Both the position numbers and the translations under genes were made by a program. From assembly GCA_023248215.1 (NCBI GenBank), contig JAHFEW010000046.1:1-35126 (forward strand): 35,126 nucleotides of DNA, in the 5' to 3' direction. The notes under the pieces are model-generated. The model did no database searches. It was not told where the DNA came from and was given only the letters and a program-made list of their open reading frames with translations. Positions 25,000 to 33,358 of this stretch are shown one piece after another (position 1 is the first letter of the stretch; each line of letters starts with the position of its first letter). The stretch comes from Nitrospira sp. Its GTDB lineage: Bacteria > Nitrospirota > Nitrospiria > Nitrospirales > Nitrospiraceae.

Positions 25000-25824
25000 A
25001 TGCACACCCGTATCAGCGGATTTGTCTGTGCCGCCCTATTGTGCCTCCTGGCTATACCGACCTCAGCCGAGGTGGCCGGATCACTGGTCATTGCCGGCCA
25101 CGGCCCCGAACAACGAATGATGGAATCGCTGGCCCACGCATTTGAAAAAGCCAATCCCCGTGCCTATCTCGACCTCGTGTGGGATGACAATTCAAAACCC
25201 GTAGAAATGGTCAAAACCAAACAGGCGAAGATCGCCGTCACCGGGACCGCGGAAGCCGGTCTTCGATCCCTCCAAATTGCCTGGGACGGGATCACCATCA
25301 TGGTGCACCGGTCGAACTTCACGAAGGAAGTCACGAAACAAGAGGTCGCCGAGCTGTTTTCGGGGAAATTCAAGATGTGGGCCGATCTGGGGGGGCCGGA
25401 TACGAAGGTCCTCTTGATCGACCGGCCCCGCAATGAAAATAACCGCGATGCCTTCGAGCAACAGCTGGGCATCGCCGGCAAGATTCCCGCGGGCACCAAA
25501 GTCATCGCCAAAGACGAGAAAGTCATCAAGACGATCGCCGGGACACTCCCTCCTCTCTCGGCGGTGGCCTACCTCTCCCTCGGCCAGGCCTTGGAAGCCG
25601 TGGCATCGGGTGTTCCCGTTCGCCTCTTGCCGGTCGACAAGGTGGAACCGGAAACACCCACCGTCAAGGATGGACGCTATCCCCTTCGCCGGCCGGTCTT
25701 GTTGCTGTCGAGCAATGAGCCCGACCCGCTCGTCGAGGCATTCGAGCAATTCGCCCTGTCGGATGACGGGCAAAAAATCATCAGCGAATCCTATACGCCG
25801 CTCACGAAGACATCATCTCCTTGA
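25000..25824 (+). CDS. PstS-like periplasmic substrate-binding protein
   Basis: The 274-residue protein has a signal peptide (hydrophobic 8-20, probable cleavage after A23 in 'PTSAEVAG') and a PBP2-type fold like phosphate-binding PstS: 'GSLVIAGHGPEQRMMESLAH' at the start, 'DGITIMVHRSNFTKEVTKQE' and 'LFSGKFKMWADLGGPD' in the middle, where PstS proteins have the conserved 'L..IF.GK...W...G' hinge. No ABC permease or ATPase genes accompany it, so it is an orphan binding protein; many PstS-like orphans act in sensing or anion binding. The ATG follows AGGGAG. It precedes a secreted IPT/TIG protein by 11 bp. Confidence 0.8.
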   Translation: MHTRISGFVCAALLCLLAIPTSAEVAGSLVIAGHGPEQRMMESLAHAFEKANPRAYLDLVWDDNSKPVEMVKTKQAKIAVTGTAEAGLRSLQIAWDGITIMVHRSNFTKEVTKQEVAELFSGKFKMWADLGGPDTKVLLIDRPRNENNRDAFEQQLGIAGKIPAGTKVIAKDEKVIKTIAGTLPPLSAVAYLSLGQALEAVASGVPVRLLPVDKVEPETPTVKDGRYPLRRPVLLLSSNEPDPLVEAFEQFALSDDGQKIISESYTPLTKTSSP

Positions 25825-25835
25825 AGGAGGCTTTC

Positions 25836-26291
25836 ATGCGCACTATTGTCATGTCCATCGTCGGCACTGCCCTCTACCTGGGAACCACGTTCGTCGCCAT
25901 CCACGCGGGCCACGCTCAAGAAGGAGCGATGGTGGAGGGTTCCGGATTTTCTCTGTTTGACACGGAATCCATCAAGGGATTCGACGCCAGCAAGGTGGAA
26001 AAAGATCCGGTCTGCGATCGCTCGAAGCGACCGTCCATCGCCAAGGTCGAGCCAGATGAAGCCAAGCCAGGTCAGAAGGTCACGATCAAAGGGGAAAACT
26101 TCGGCAGCCGGGAGTGCTTCCACGGCGTGACCTTTAGTGCTGCCTCCAATGAAAAGGTCGACTATCAATTTCTGAATGACACCACAATCGAAGCCGTTGT
26201 GCCGGAGGCGAAGGCCGGCATGTCCTTCATCATCGTCGTGGCCGGCGGAGGCAGTGCCCAGTCCAAGCCGGTACTCATACAAGCCAAGTAA
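25836..26291 (+). CDS. Secreted IPT/TIG-domain protein
   Basis: The 151-residue product starts at the ATG behind AAGGAGG; a TTG at 25821 overlapping the previous stop is less likely. A signal peptide (about residues 1-28, ending 'AGHAQEG') is followed by about 35 linker residues and one IPT/TIG immunoglobulin-like domain: 'PSIAKVEPDEAKPGQKVTIK' at about 61-80, 'GENFGSRECF', and a last strand 'SFIIVVAGGGSAQSKPVLI'. Two cysteines (in DPVCDR and SRECF) could form a disulfide. Such domains mediate surface or periplasmic protein contacts. The 11-bp spacing to the PstS-like gene suggests a two-gene module. Confidence 0.75.
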   Translation: MRTIVMSIVGTALYLGTTFVAIHAGHAQEGAMVEGSGFSLFDTESIKGFDASKVEKDPVCDRSKRPSIAKVEPDEAKPGQKVTIKGENFGSRECFHGVTFSAASNEKVDYQFLNDTTIEAVVPEAKAGMSFIIVVAGGGSAQSKPVLIQAK

Positions 26292-26301
26292 GATCCCTCG
26301 C

Positions 26302-26326
26302 GGCAGGAGGCCCAGCACCTCCTGCC
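26302..26326 (+). terminator. Hairpin after the IPT/TIG gene
   Basis: GGCAGGAGG (26302-26310) and CCTCCTGCC (26318-26326) form a perfect 9-bp stem with a 7-nt loop, 10 bp after the stop. No T-run follows, so termination would be weak or rho-assisted. Confidence 0.4.
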
Positions 26327-26465
26327 CAGTGCTGCGTCTCTCCCCTTATTCACGTGTCGTCTTCGTTCGTCTCGACAACTCTCTTGACCCTATGCTAGGT
26401 TACGCGATCTTTTTTGGAGGCGAATCAGAGGTGAGGTGCGGCTCCAAGCCTCTCGCAATCCCATC

Positions 26466-27884
26466 ATGTTTCGGAAGATCCTGGTTGCCAATCGTGGCGA
26501 AATCGCCATGCGCATCATCCGTGGCTGTCGCGAGCTCAACATCGCGACGGCGGCGATCTATTCCGAAGCGGATTCTTCCGGCATCTACGTCAAGAAAGCC
26601 GACGAGTCCTACCTCGTAGGTCCGGGGCCCGTCAAAGGCTTCCTGGACATGAAGCAGATCGTGGAGATCGCCAAGCGCATCGGTGCCGATGCGATCCATC
26701 CGGGATACGGCTTTCTCTCGGAGAACGCACAATTCGCCCACCTCTGCCAAGCCTCCGGCATTACGTTCATTGGCCCATCTCCGCAGGCCATTCACCTCAT
26801 GGGCAGCAAGGTGAAGGCGCGCGAGATCGCCAAACAGGCCGGCGTGCCGATTGTGCCGGGCACCGAAGGCGGGGTCACGAATGTCGAAGAGGCTCTGGCG
26901 TTCGCCCACCACATCAATTACCCGGTCATGATCAAAGCCAGCGCCGGCGGCGGGGGACGCGGACTCCGCGTGGTACGGTCGGATCAAGAGTTACGCGAGA
27001 ATATGGAAGTCGCGTCGAGGGAAGCCCTGGCGGCCTTCGGCGACGGCAGCGTGTTCATAGAAAAGTATATTGAGCGCCCGCACCATATCGAATTTCAGAT
27101 CCTGGGCGACAAGCACGGCAACATCATCCACTTGGGGGAGCGCGATTGTTCCATACAGCGCCGTCACCAGAAATTGATCGAGATCGCCCCTTCGCTCGTG
27201 CTAACGCCGAAACTGCGCGCGCAGATGGGTGAGGCCGCCATCGCCATCGCCAAAGCGGTGCAATACGACAACGCCGGCACGGTCGAATTTCTCCTGGACC
27301 ACGAGGGCCATTTCTACTTCATCGAAATGAATCCGCGACTCCAGGTCGAACATACGGTGACGGAACAGATCACGGCCATCGACATCGTCCGCAATCAAAT
27401 CTCGATCGCCGCCGGCAAACCGTTGGAGATTCGCCAGAAGGATGTCACGCTGCAGGGCCATGCGATCCAATGCCGTATCAACGCCGAAGACCCGCGTAAT
27501 AACTTCATGCCCTGCACCGGCACCATCACAGCCTACCTCTCCCCCGGCGGCATCGGAGTCCGGATCGACGGAGCCGTCTATCGCGATTACACGATTCCGC
27601 CCTACTACGACGCGCTGCTGGCAAAACTCACCGTGCGCGGACGCACGTGGGAAGAAACCGTCAGCCGCATGCGGCGATCGCTGGAGGAATATGTCCTGCG
27701 GGGGGTGAAGACGACGATCCCGTTCATGATGAACATTATGATGGAACAAGATTTTCAGGCCGGACGATTCGACACGTCCTACCTGGAGACCCATCCGGAC
27801 CTGTATCAGTACGAAGAGTCCGAGGAGCCTGAGGACCTGGTATTGGCGATTTCCGCAGCGATCGCCGCCTACGAAGGACTCTGA
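26466..27884 (+). CDS. pycA: Pyruvate carboxylase subunit A (biotin carboxylase)
   Basis: The 472-residue enzyme carboxylates biotin with ATP and bicarbonate. It has the family start 'MFRKILVANRGEIAMRII', the ATP-grasp glycine loop 'KASAGGGGRGLRVV' and 'FIEMNPRLQVEHTVTEQIT' with catalytic Glu, Asn and Arg. Biotin carboxylases of acetyl-CoA carboxylase look alike; I prefer the pyruvate carboxylase subunit because pycB follows by 71 bp and the end 'PEDLVLAISAAIAAYEGL' is of the two-subunit PYC type. The start is chosen by homology since no strong ribosome binding site is adjacent; a GTG at 26436 is an alternative. Confidence 0.88.
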   Translation: MFRKILVANRGEIAMRIIRGCRELNIATAAIYSEADSSGIYVKKADESYLVGPGPVKGFLDMKQIVEIAKRIGADAIHPGYGFLSENAQFAHLCQASGITFIGPSPQAIHLMGSKVKAREIAKQAGVPIVPGTEGGVTNVEEALAFAHHINYPVMIKASAGGGGRGLRVVRSDQELRENMEVASREALAAFGDGSVFIEKYIERPHHIEFQILGDKHGNIIHLGERDCSIQRRHQKLIEIAPSLVLTPKLRAQMGEAAIAIAKAVQYDNAGTVEFLLDHEGHFYFIEMNPRLQVEHTVTEQITAIDIVRNQISIAAGKPLEIRQKDVTLQGHAIQCRINAEDPRNNFMPCTGTITAYLSPGGIGVRIDGAVYRDYTIPPYYDALLAKLTVRGRTWEETVSRMRRSLEEYVLRGVKTTIPFMMNIMMEQDFQAGRFDTSYLETHPDLYQYEESEEPEDLVLAISAAIAAYEGL

Positions 27885-27955
27885 CCTCCCCAGCCACCAG
27901 GCAGCAACACCTTAACCCTGTCACGTAAGCGGATCCGCCGCCCAAGGCCGCCAGT

Positions 27956-29941
27956 ATGGCAACGAAAAAGACCAAGAAAACCGCCCCGAAAAAACCCCGG
28001 TCGAAGAAACCTCGCGCAGTTACCGCACGCCCGGCTGCGGCACGCCCTGTGGTGAACGTGCGGCCAGCGAAACCGGCATTTAGCGTGGAACCAGCGCCGG
28101 GGAAAAAACTATTACTGACCGAAGTCGCCTTACGTGATGGGCATCAATGCCTGTTGGCCACCAGGATGCGCACCGAGGACATGCTCCCCATCGCCCAAAA
28201 ACTGGACGCCGTCGGGTTTTGGTCGTTGGAAGTCTGGGGCGGAGCCACCTTCGACACGTGCCTCCGATTCCTCAAGGAAGACCCCTGGGAACGCCTGCGC
28301 GCGCTGCGGGAGGCGATGCCGAACACCAAGCTTCAAATGTTGCTGCGTGGCCAAAACCTCGTCGGCTACCGTCACTACGCAGACGATGTGCTGGAAAAGT
28401 TCATCGAACGGTCCGCGACGAACGGCATCGATGTCTTTCGCATCTTCGACGCCTTGAATGACGTCCGCAATCTGGAGCGGGCGATCCGTGAGGTGAAGGC
28501 CTGCGAAAAACATGTGGAAGCGGCGATCTCCTACACCACCAGCCCGGTCCACCGTTTGGACGGGTTCGTCACAATGGGCAAACGTCTCGAAGACCTGGGG
28601 TCCGATACGATCTGCATCAAGGACATGGCCGGCCTCCTGGCGCCCATGGATGCCTATCGCCTGGTGAAAAAGTTGAAAGCAGCAGTCCGTGTCCCTATTC
28701 ACCTCCATTCTCACTACACATCTGGAATGGGCACCATGTCCTCGTTCATGGCGGTGTTGGCCGGGGTGGACATGCTGGACACCTCTATCTCTCCCTTGGC
28801 TGGAGGAGCGTCGCATCCTCCGACCGAATCGATCGTGTCCGCCTTGCGGGGCACCCCTTACGACAGCCAATTGGACTTGCGAGATCTGAAACCCATTGCT
28901 GAACACTTCCGCAACGTTCGCCGGAAGTACCGGCAATTCGAAAGCGACTTCACGGGCGTCGATGCGGAAATCCTGACCTCGCAAATTCCCGGTGGCATGC
29001 TCTCCAATCTGGCCGCTCAACTGGCCGAACAAAACGCCCTCGACCGGATGAAAGAAGTGATGGATGAAATCCCTCGTGTCCGTAAAGACATGGGCTATCC
29101 ACCGCTGGTCACGCCAACCAGCCAAATCGTCGGCACTCAGGCCACCCTCAACGTGCTCACAGGCGAGCAGGGTGAACGCTATAAGGTCATCACGACGGAA
29201 ACCAAGAATTACTTCCTGGGTCTCTACGGCCGGGCTCCGGGCCCCGTCGATAAAGAAATCATGGCACGAGCCATCGGCGATGAAGAACCGGTCAAGGGTC
29301 GTCCGGCCGACCGACTGGAATCGGAATTTGAAAAGCTCAAGAAAGACATGCCTCAATCCGCCGCCACACTCGAAGACCAGTTGTCGTTTGCACTGTTTCC
29401 GGCGATTGCGCGGGACTTTTTCGAAGCACGGGAGCGCGGCGAGTTGCAGCCCGAGCCGTTGGAGCCGTCCGAAGCGAAAGGACCGGCCGTCGCGCACGAC
29501 CTGCACCTTGCTCCGGCGGAATTTAACATTTCCGTCCATGGCGAAACGTACCACGTGGTCGTCTCCGGCTCGGGCCGAACCACCGACGGTCGCAAACCCT
29601 ACTACATCCGCGTCAACGACCGGCTGCAAGAAGTCTCGCTCGAGCCGCTCCAGGAAGTCCTCGCGGGTGTGCCCGAAGCACCCGCGACCGGCAGCAAGGC
29701 CAAGCCGAAGCGTCCCAAGCCGACCAAGCCCGGTGACGTCGCGCCTCCCATGCCGGGCCGCGTCGTCAAGGTGCTGGTGACGGAAGGCGCCCAGGTGAAA
29801 ACCGGCGATCCGCTCTTGATCATCGAAGCGATGAAGATGGAGAGCCAAGTCCCTGCTCCCATGGATGGACGCGTGATGGCCATCCTCGTCGCCGAGGGCG
29901 ACAACGTCAAGATCGACGAGACCGTCCTGCAACTGGAGTAG
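27956..29941 (+). CDS. pycB: Pyruvate carboxylase subunit B (carboxyltransferase plus biotin carrier)
   Basis: The 661-residue protein transfers CO2 from biotin to pyruvate to make oxaloacetate. After a basic N-terminal extension the carboxyltransferase barrel begins: 'LTEVALRDGHQ' (54-64) with metal-binding D61, 'CIKDMAGLL' with the Lys that is carboxylated in the family, and 'HLHSHYTSGMG'. The C-terminal biotinyl domain carries 'IEAMKMES' with biotin-Lys K627. The same architecture occurs in sodium-pumping oxaloacetate decarboxylase alpha, but beta and gamma subunits are absent here and pycA is adjacent. Residues 1-45 are Lys/Arg/Ala/Pro-rich, which is unusual. No clear ribosome binding site precedes the ATG. 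Confidence 0.9.
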   Translation: MATKKTKKTAPKKPRSKKPRAVTARPAAARPVVNVRPAKPAFSVEPAPGKKLLLTEVALRDGHQCLLATRMRTEDMLPIAQKLDAVGFWSLEVWGGATFDTCLRFLKEDPWERLRALREAMPNTKLQMLLRGQNLVGYRHYADDVLEKFIERSATNGIDVFRIFDALNDVRNLERAIREVKACEKHVEAAISYTTSPVHRLDGFVTMGKRLEDLGSDTICIKDMAGLLAPMDAYRLVKKLKAAVRVPIHLHSHYTSGMGTMSSFMAVLAGVDMLDTSISPLAGGASHPPTESIVSALRGTPYDSQLDLRDLKPIAEHFRNVRRKYRQFESDFTGVDAEILTSQIPGGMLSNLAAQLAEQNALDRMKEVMDEIPRVRKDMGYPPLVTPTSQIVGTQATLNVLTGEQGERYKVITTETKNYFLGLYGRAPGPVDKEIMARAIGDEEPVKGRPADRLESEFEKLKKDMPQSAATLEDQLSFALFPAIARDFFEARERGELQPEPLEPSEAKGPAVAHDLHLAPAEFNISVHGETYHVVVSGSGRTTDGRKPYYIRVNDRLQEVSLEPLQEVLAGVPEAPATGSKAKPKRPKPTKPGDVAPPMPGRVVKVLVTEGAQVKTGDPLLIIEAMKMESQVPAPMDGRVMAILVAEGDNVKIDETVLQLE

Positions 29942-29947
29942 CCGGTG

Positions 29948-30910
29948 ATGCTCCCGGCGTGGCTCGCCCGGCTTGCAACGCTCGCATCGACCAACATCGC
30001 AGCATTCTGTGTCGCGGCGATCCTCATGAGCAGCTGTGCGGCATCCCCGGAAATTCCTCCCTGGTTCGACGCCATCCAGCGATTTCCCATCAAGACCGCC
30101 TCCGTCAATGGCCACCGTATCGCCTATCTCGACGAAGGCCACGGCCCGCCACTCATCTTGATCCACGGCTATGGCGGTTCCATGTGGCAATGGGAGTATC
30201 AGCAGCTGCCCCTGGCTGCACGCTTCCGCGTCATCACGCCGGATCTGATCGGATCTGGGCTCTCGGACAAGCCGGACCTCGACTATCGACCGGAAGATCT
30301 CATCGAATCAATGCGTGGCCTCATGGATGCCCTGGGCCTCTCCACTGCTACACTGGTCGGGAATTCCATGGGAGGCGGCGTCGCGATCGGCATGGCGTTG
30401 ACCCACCCGGAGCGGGTCGATCGGCTGGTCTTGATCGACGGCTTGCCCGACCATGTGCGAGAGCGCCTGGCCAGCCCGCTGATGCAACGCGCGGTGAACA
30501 CACGCGTGCCGGTCTGGCTGGCCCGTCTGGGCAACTGGCTGTTCCCAGGCACCGGAACGGAGGCGGTCCTCAAGGAGATTGTGTTCGACCATGCATTGCT
30601 GACGCCGGCAGTGCTTGATCGTTCCACCCGAAATCGGCAACGGGCGAACATGATCGCCCCTCTGCTTTCGATCCGAGACAGCCTGCCCCTATGGGAACAA
30701 CACTTTGCGACCAGGCTCAACGAAATACGCCACCCCACCTTGATTCTTTGGGGCGAACAGGATCGACTCTTCCCGCCGCAGGTCGGTCGCGACCTCCAAG
30801 CGACGATCCCCCAGGCCCGGCTGATCGTGATTCCCGACTCCGGCCACATCCCCCAATGGGAACAACCGCAGGCGGTCAACCGGCATCTCATCGACTTTCT
30901 GCAACCTTGA
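29948..30910 (+). CDS. Alpha/beta hydrolase, probable lipoprotein
   Basis: The 320-residue product starts at ATG 29948, six bases after pycB ends (a GTG at 29945 is an alternative; GGAG is 6-9 bp ahead). A hydrophobic leader ends in a lipobox-like MSSC with Cys at residue 30, suggesting a lipoprotein. The hydrolase fold follows: 'HGYGGSMWQWEYQ' forms the oxyanion region, the nucleophile is S140 in 'GNSMGGG', the acid is the Asp in 'WGEQDRLFPP', and the catalytic His is in 'PDSGHIPQWEQP'. The triad is complete, so it is probably an active esterase, lipase or C-C hydrolase in the periplasm; the substrate is unknown. Confidence 0.85.
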   Translation: MLPAWLARLATLASTNIAAFCVAAILMSSCAASPEIPPWFDAIQRFPIKTASVNGHRIAYLDEGHGPPLILIHGYGGSMWQWEYQQLPLAARFRVITPDLIGSGLSDKPDLDYRPEDLIESMRGLMDALGLSTATLVGNSMGGGVAIGMALTHPERVDRLVLIDGLPDHVRERLASPLMQRAVNTRVPVWLARLGNWLFPGTGTEAVLKEIVFDHALLTPAVLDRSTRNRQRANMIAPLLSIRDSLPLWEQHFATRLNEIRHPTLILWGEQDRLFPPQVGRDLQATIPQARLIVIPDSGHIPQWEQPQAVNRHLIDFLQP

Positions 30911-30981
30911 CAGAGCGCCCCCGCATCCATACAGTGACGAAAACGCATCCGACGTCATCCGTTCATCCAGGGAGACTCTCC

Positions 30982-31668
30982 ATGCTGCCGATTCGGTCCC
31001 GCGCGATTTGCTCCCATGCACTTCCATGCCTCCTGACTGCGTTGGTATGCCTGGGGCTCAGCAGCTGTGGGACATTGCCCGGTTCGGGCACACGGGACTT
31101 CGCCTACAAAAATCTTCCGATGGCCGACGGCAGCGCGAAAGCGGGCGAAGGCAACAACATCCTGTTTCAAGGCAAGCCCATGATGCTCTCGGGCATGGGG
31201 ATCAAAGTCGGCGACAGCCTGCGTGACGTGAAATTGGTCCAGACGGACCTATCGATGGTCAATATCAACGACACCAAGGGAAAGGGGAAGGTCCGCATCA
31301 TCAGTGTCGTCCCCTCGCTCGATACCAAAGTGTGCGAACAACAAACCCACTATTTGAGTGAAAAGAACAAGGGACTGGATCGGATGGTGGAACTCATCAC
31401 CATCAGCATCGATACGCCCTTCGCGCAAAAGCGTTTCGCGGAAGAGGCGAAGATCGCGAACGTGACTTTCCTGTCCGATTTTCGCGCCGCCGATTTCGGC
31501 AAGGCGCACGGATTGCTGCTCAAGGACCCCCATCTCCTGAGCCGCGCCGTGATGGTGGTGGACAAACACAACAAAGTTCGTTATCTCCAAATCACGCCCG
31601 AGTTGGCGCAGCTGCCGGACTTGGACGAAGCATTCCGATTTGCGCACTCGCTCGTCACAGCCAGCTAA
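30982..31668 (+). CDS. tpx: One-cysteine Tpx-type peroxiredoxin, probable lipoprotein
   Basis: The 228-residue product from the ATG behind GGGAGA has a lipoprotein signal ending LSSC (Cys29). The peroxiredoxin fold follows: 'VVPSLDTKVCEQQTHYL' places the peroxidatic Cys at C118, as in thiol peroxidase Tpx. Where E. coli Tpx has its resolving Cys ('PFAQKRFC'), this protein has 'PFAQKRFA' (A153), and the mature protein has no other Cys besides the lipidated one. It should reduce peroxides outside the cytoplasm with an external thiol as resolver. It lies 71 bp after the hydrolase gene. The frame open upstream to 30691 overlaps the hydrolase and is not real. Confidence 0.85.
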   Translation: MLPIRSRAICSHALPCLLTALVCLGLSSCGTLPGSGTRDFAYKNLPMADGSAKAGEGNNILFQGKPMMLSGMGIKVGDSLRDVKLVQTDLSMVNINDTKGKGKVRIISVVPSLDTKVCEQQTHYLSEKNKGLDRMVELITISIDTPFAQKRFAEEAKIANVTFLSDFRAADFGKAHGLLLKDPHLLSRAVMVVDKHNKVRYLQITPELAQLPDLDEAFRFAHSLVTAS

Positions 31669-31735
31669 GCCGGACGCAGCCTGCACGAATCGGCCGACTC
31701 GGAACAATGAATACGCCTCGTCGCGAGACAGACGA

Positions 31736-31831
31736 AACCGAAGCCCGCAGCTGCCGCTCGCAGCGAAGGCGACGGAGGCGTAGTCTCTGCACTACGTCGA
31801 GGAGACTGAGCGAGAACGACGGTGTCGGGCA
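31736..31831 (+). repeat. G+C-rich structured spacer resembling the dispersed repeat
   Basis: A GCAGCGAAGGCGACGGAGG segment is followed by GTAGT and ACTAC, which form a hairpin, and by ACGTCGAGGAGACTGAGCGA. Copy C contains the same order: GCAGCAAGCGACGAGG, a CGTAC/GTACG hairpin, then ACGTCGAG and GAGAAC. The typical TTTTTCAACATCCTG ends are absent, so this is at best a degenerate relative. It lies between the tpx-like gene and sthA. Confidence 0.3.
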
Positions 31832-31860
31832 AGGGTATCGGCTGTCGCAGCAGAGGTGTC

Positions 31861-33264
31861 ATGGCGCACTATGATCTTTTAGTCATCGGCACCGGCCCAG
31901 CAGGCCAGAAAGCCGCCATCCAGGCGGCCAAACTGGGCAAGAAGGTCGGCATAATCGAGCGCAAACTGGTCCTCGGCGGCGTCTGCACCAATACCGGCAC
32001 GATTCCGAGCAAATCCCTCCGCGAAGCCGTCCTCTACCTCTCGGGGTTCCACCAGCGTGGCCTGTATGGCGCGAGTTACCGCGTCAAACAAGACATCACG
32101 ATGGAAGACCTGACCTTCCGCTCCAATCACGTCATTAAGCGGGAAATCGAAATCATCCACAACCAGATGGCACGGAACAATGTCGAGATATTTGTCGGCA
32201 CCGCCGCATTCGTGGATCCGCATCGCCTCAGCATTGAGAGCCCGCGCGACCATCGCGACCATACGGCCGACTTCATTGTCATCGCCTGCGGGACACTTCC
32301 CGCCAGACCGACTCATATTCCGTTCGACGACGAAACCATCATCGATACTGACGGTCTCCTCACACTGAAGCAGCTCCCCAAGTCCATCACCATCATCGGC
32401 GGAGGAGTGATCGGCACCGAATACGCCTCGATCTTGGCAATGATGGGTATTCATGTCACCCTCATCGAGCGTCGGCCCCGTCTGCTGGAGTTTGTCGACC
32501 AGGAAACGATCGAGGCGCTGCAGTACCACATGCGCAGCATCGGCGTCACACTCCGGTTCAATGAGGAGGTCGTATCGGTCGAGGCGCATCCCGCGCAACA
32601 GGTGATTGTCGGCTTGAAGAGCGGCAAGGAGATCGGCGCCACGACCGTGCTCTATTCAGTCGGCCGAATCGGCGCGAGCGCCAGGCTCAACCTGGAGGCG
32701 GTCGGACTGGCAGCAGACAATCGCGGACGGCTTCAGGTCAATGAGCACTATCAAACCGCGGTTCCACACATCTATGCGGCAGGCGACATCATCGGCTTTC
32801 CCGCGTTGGCCTCCACGTCGATGCAACAGGGCCGTCACGCCGCCTGCCACGCCTTTGGAATTCCTTTTCAAACCCAGACGGAATTGATGCCGTACGGCAT
32901 CTACTCAATCCCCGAAATCTCCATGGTCGGCCGCAATGAAGACGAGCTCACAAAGAATGGAGTCCCCTACGCCGTCGGCATCGCCCGCTACCGGGAGATC
33001 GCTCGCGGACAGATCATCGGAGATGACATTGGCATGCTGAAGCTTCTCTTTCACCACAAGACGCACGAGTTGCTCGGCGTCCATGCGATCGGGGATGGCG
33101 CAACAGAACTCATTCACATCGGCCAAACCGTCATGGCCTACCATGGCCAGATCGACTACTTCGTGGACACCGTCTTCAATTATCCGACCCTCGCGGAATG
33201 TTATCGGGTCGCCGCGCTGGATGGCATTAATCAGTTGCCCAGACCCTGGGCGCCAAGAGCGTGA
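31861..33264 (+). CDS. sthA: Soluble pyridine nucleotide transhydrogenase (SthA-type flavoprotein)
   Basis: SthA exchanges reducing equivalents between NADPH and NAD+ and belongs to the FAD disulfide-reductase family. The 467-residue product has the FAD site 'VIGTGPAGQKAAIQAA' (8-23) and the NAD(P) site 'IIGGGVIGTEYASI'. The motif 'GGVCTNTGTIPSKSLR' keeps one cysteine (C42) but has Thr (T47) where lipoamide dehydrogenases have the second redox Cys, which is the SthA pattern. The C-terminal dimerisation domain is complete. The ATG at 31861 follows AGAGGTG; the frame extending to 31822 is in the structured spacer. A different single-cysteine flavoprotein role cannot be excluded. Confidence 0.8.
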   Translation: MAHYDLLVIGTGPAGQKAAIQAAKLGKKVGIIERKLVLGGVCTNTGTIPSKSLREAVLYLSGFHQRGLYGASYRVKQDITMEDLTFRSNHVIKREIEIIHNQMARNNVEIFVGTAAFVDPHRLSIESPRDHRDHTADFIVIACGTLPARPTHIPFDDETIIDTDGLLTLKQLPKSITIIGGGVIGTEYASILAMMGIHVTLIERRPRLLEFVDQETIEALQYHMRSIGVTLRFNEEVVSVEAHPAQQVIVGLKSGKEIGATTVLYSVGRIGASARLNLEAVGLAADNRGRLQVNEHYQTAVPHIYAAGDIIGFPALASTSMQQGRHAACHAFGIPFQTQTELMPYGIYSIPEISMVGRNEDELTKNGVPYAVGIARYREIARGQIIGDDIGMLKLLFHHKTHELLGVHAIGDGATELIHIGQTVMAYHGQIDYFVDTVFNYPTLAECYRVAALDGINQLPRPWAPRA

Positions 33265-33358
33265 CGCGCAAACGGGAATGATTCTGTCCCTATCATTGTT
33301 CGCGAAATATGATTCACGAGCGACGAGTTACGCTGCACGCTGACGAAGGAGGAACCGG

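Noticed and set aside
28130-30190. 686-codon minus-strand frame across pycB
   Set aside because: Antisense shadow of pycB, which has all carboxyltransferase and biotinyl motifs on the plus strand.
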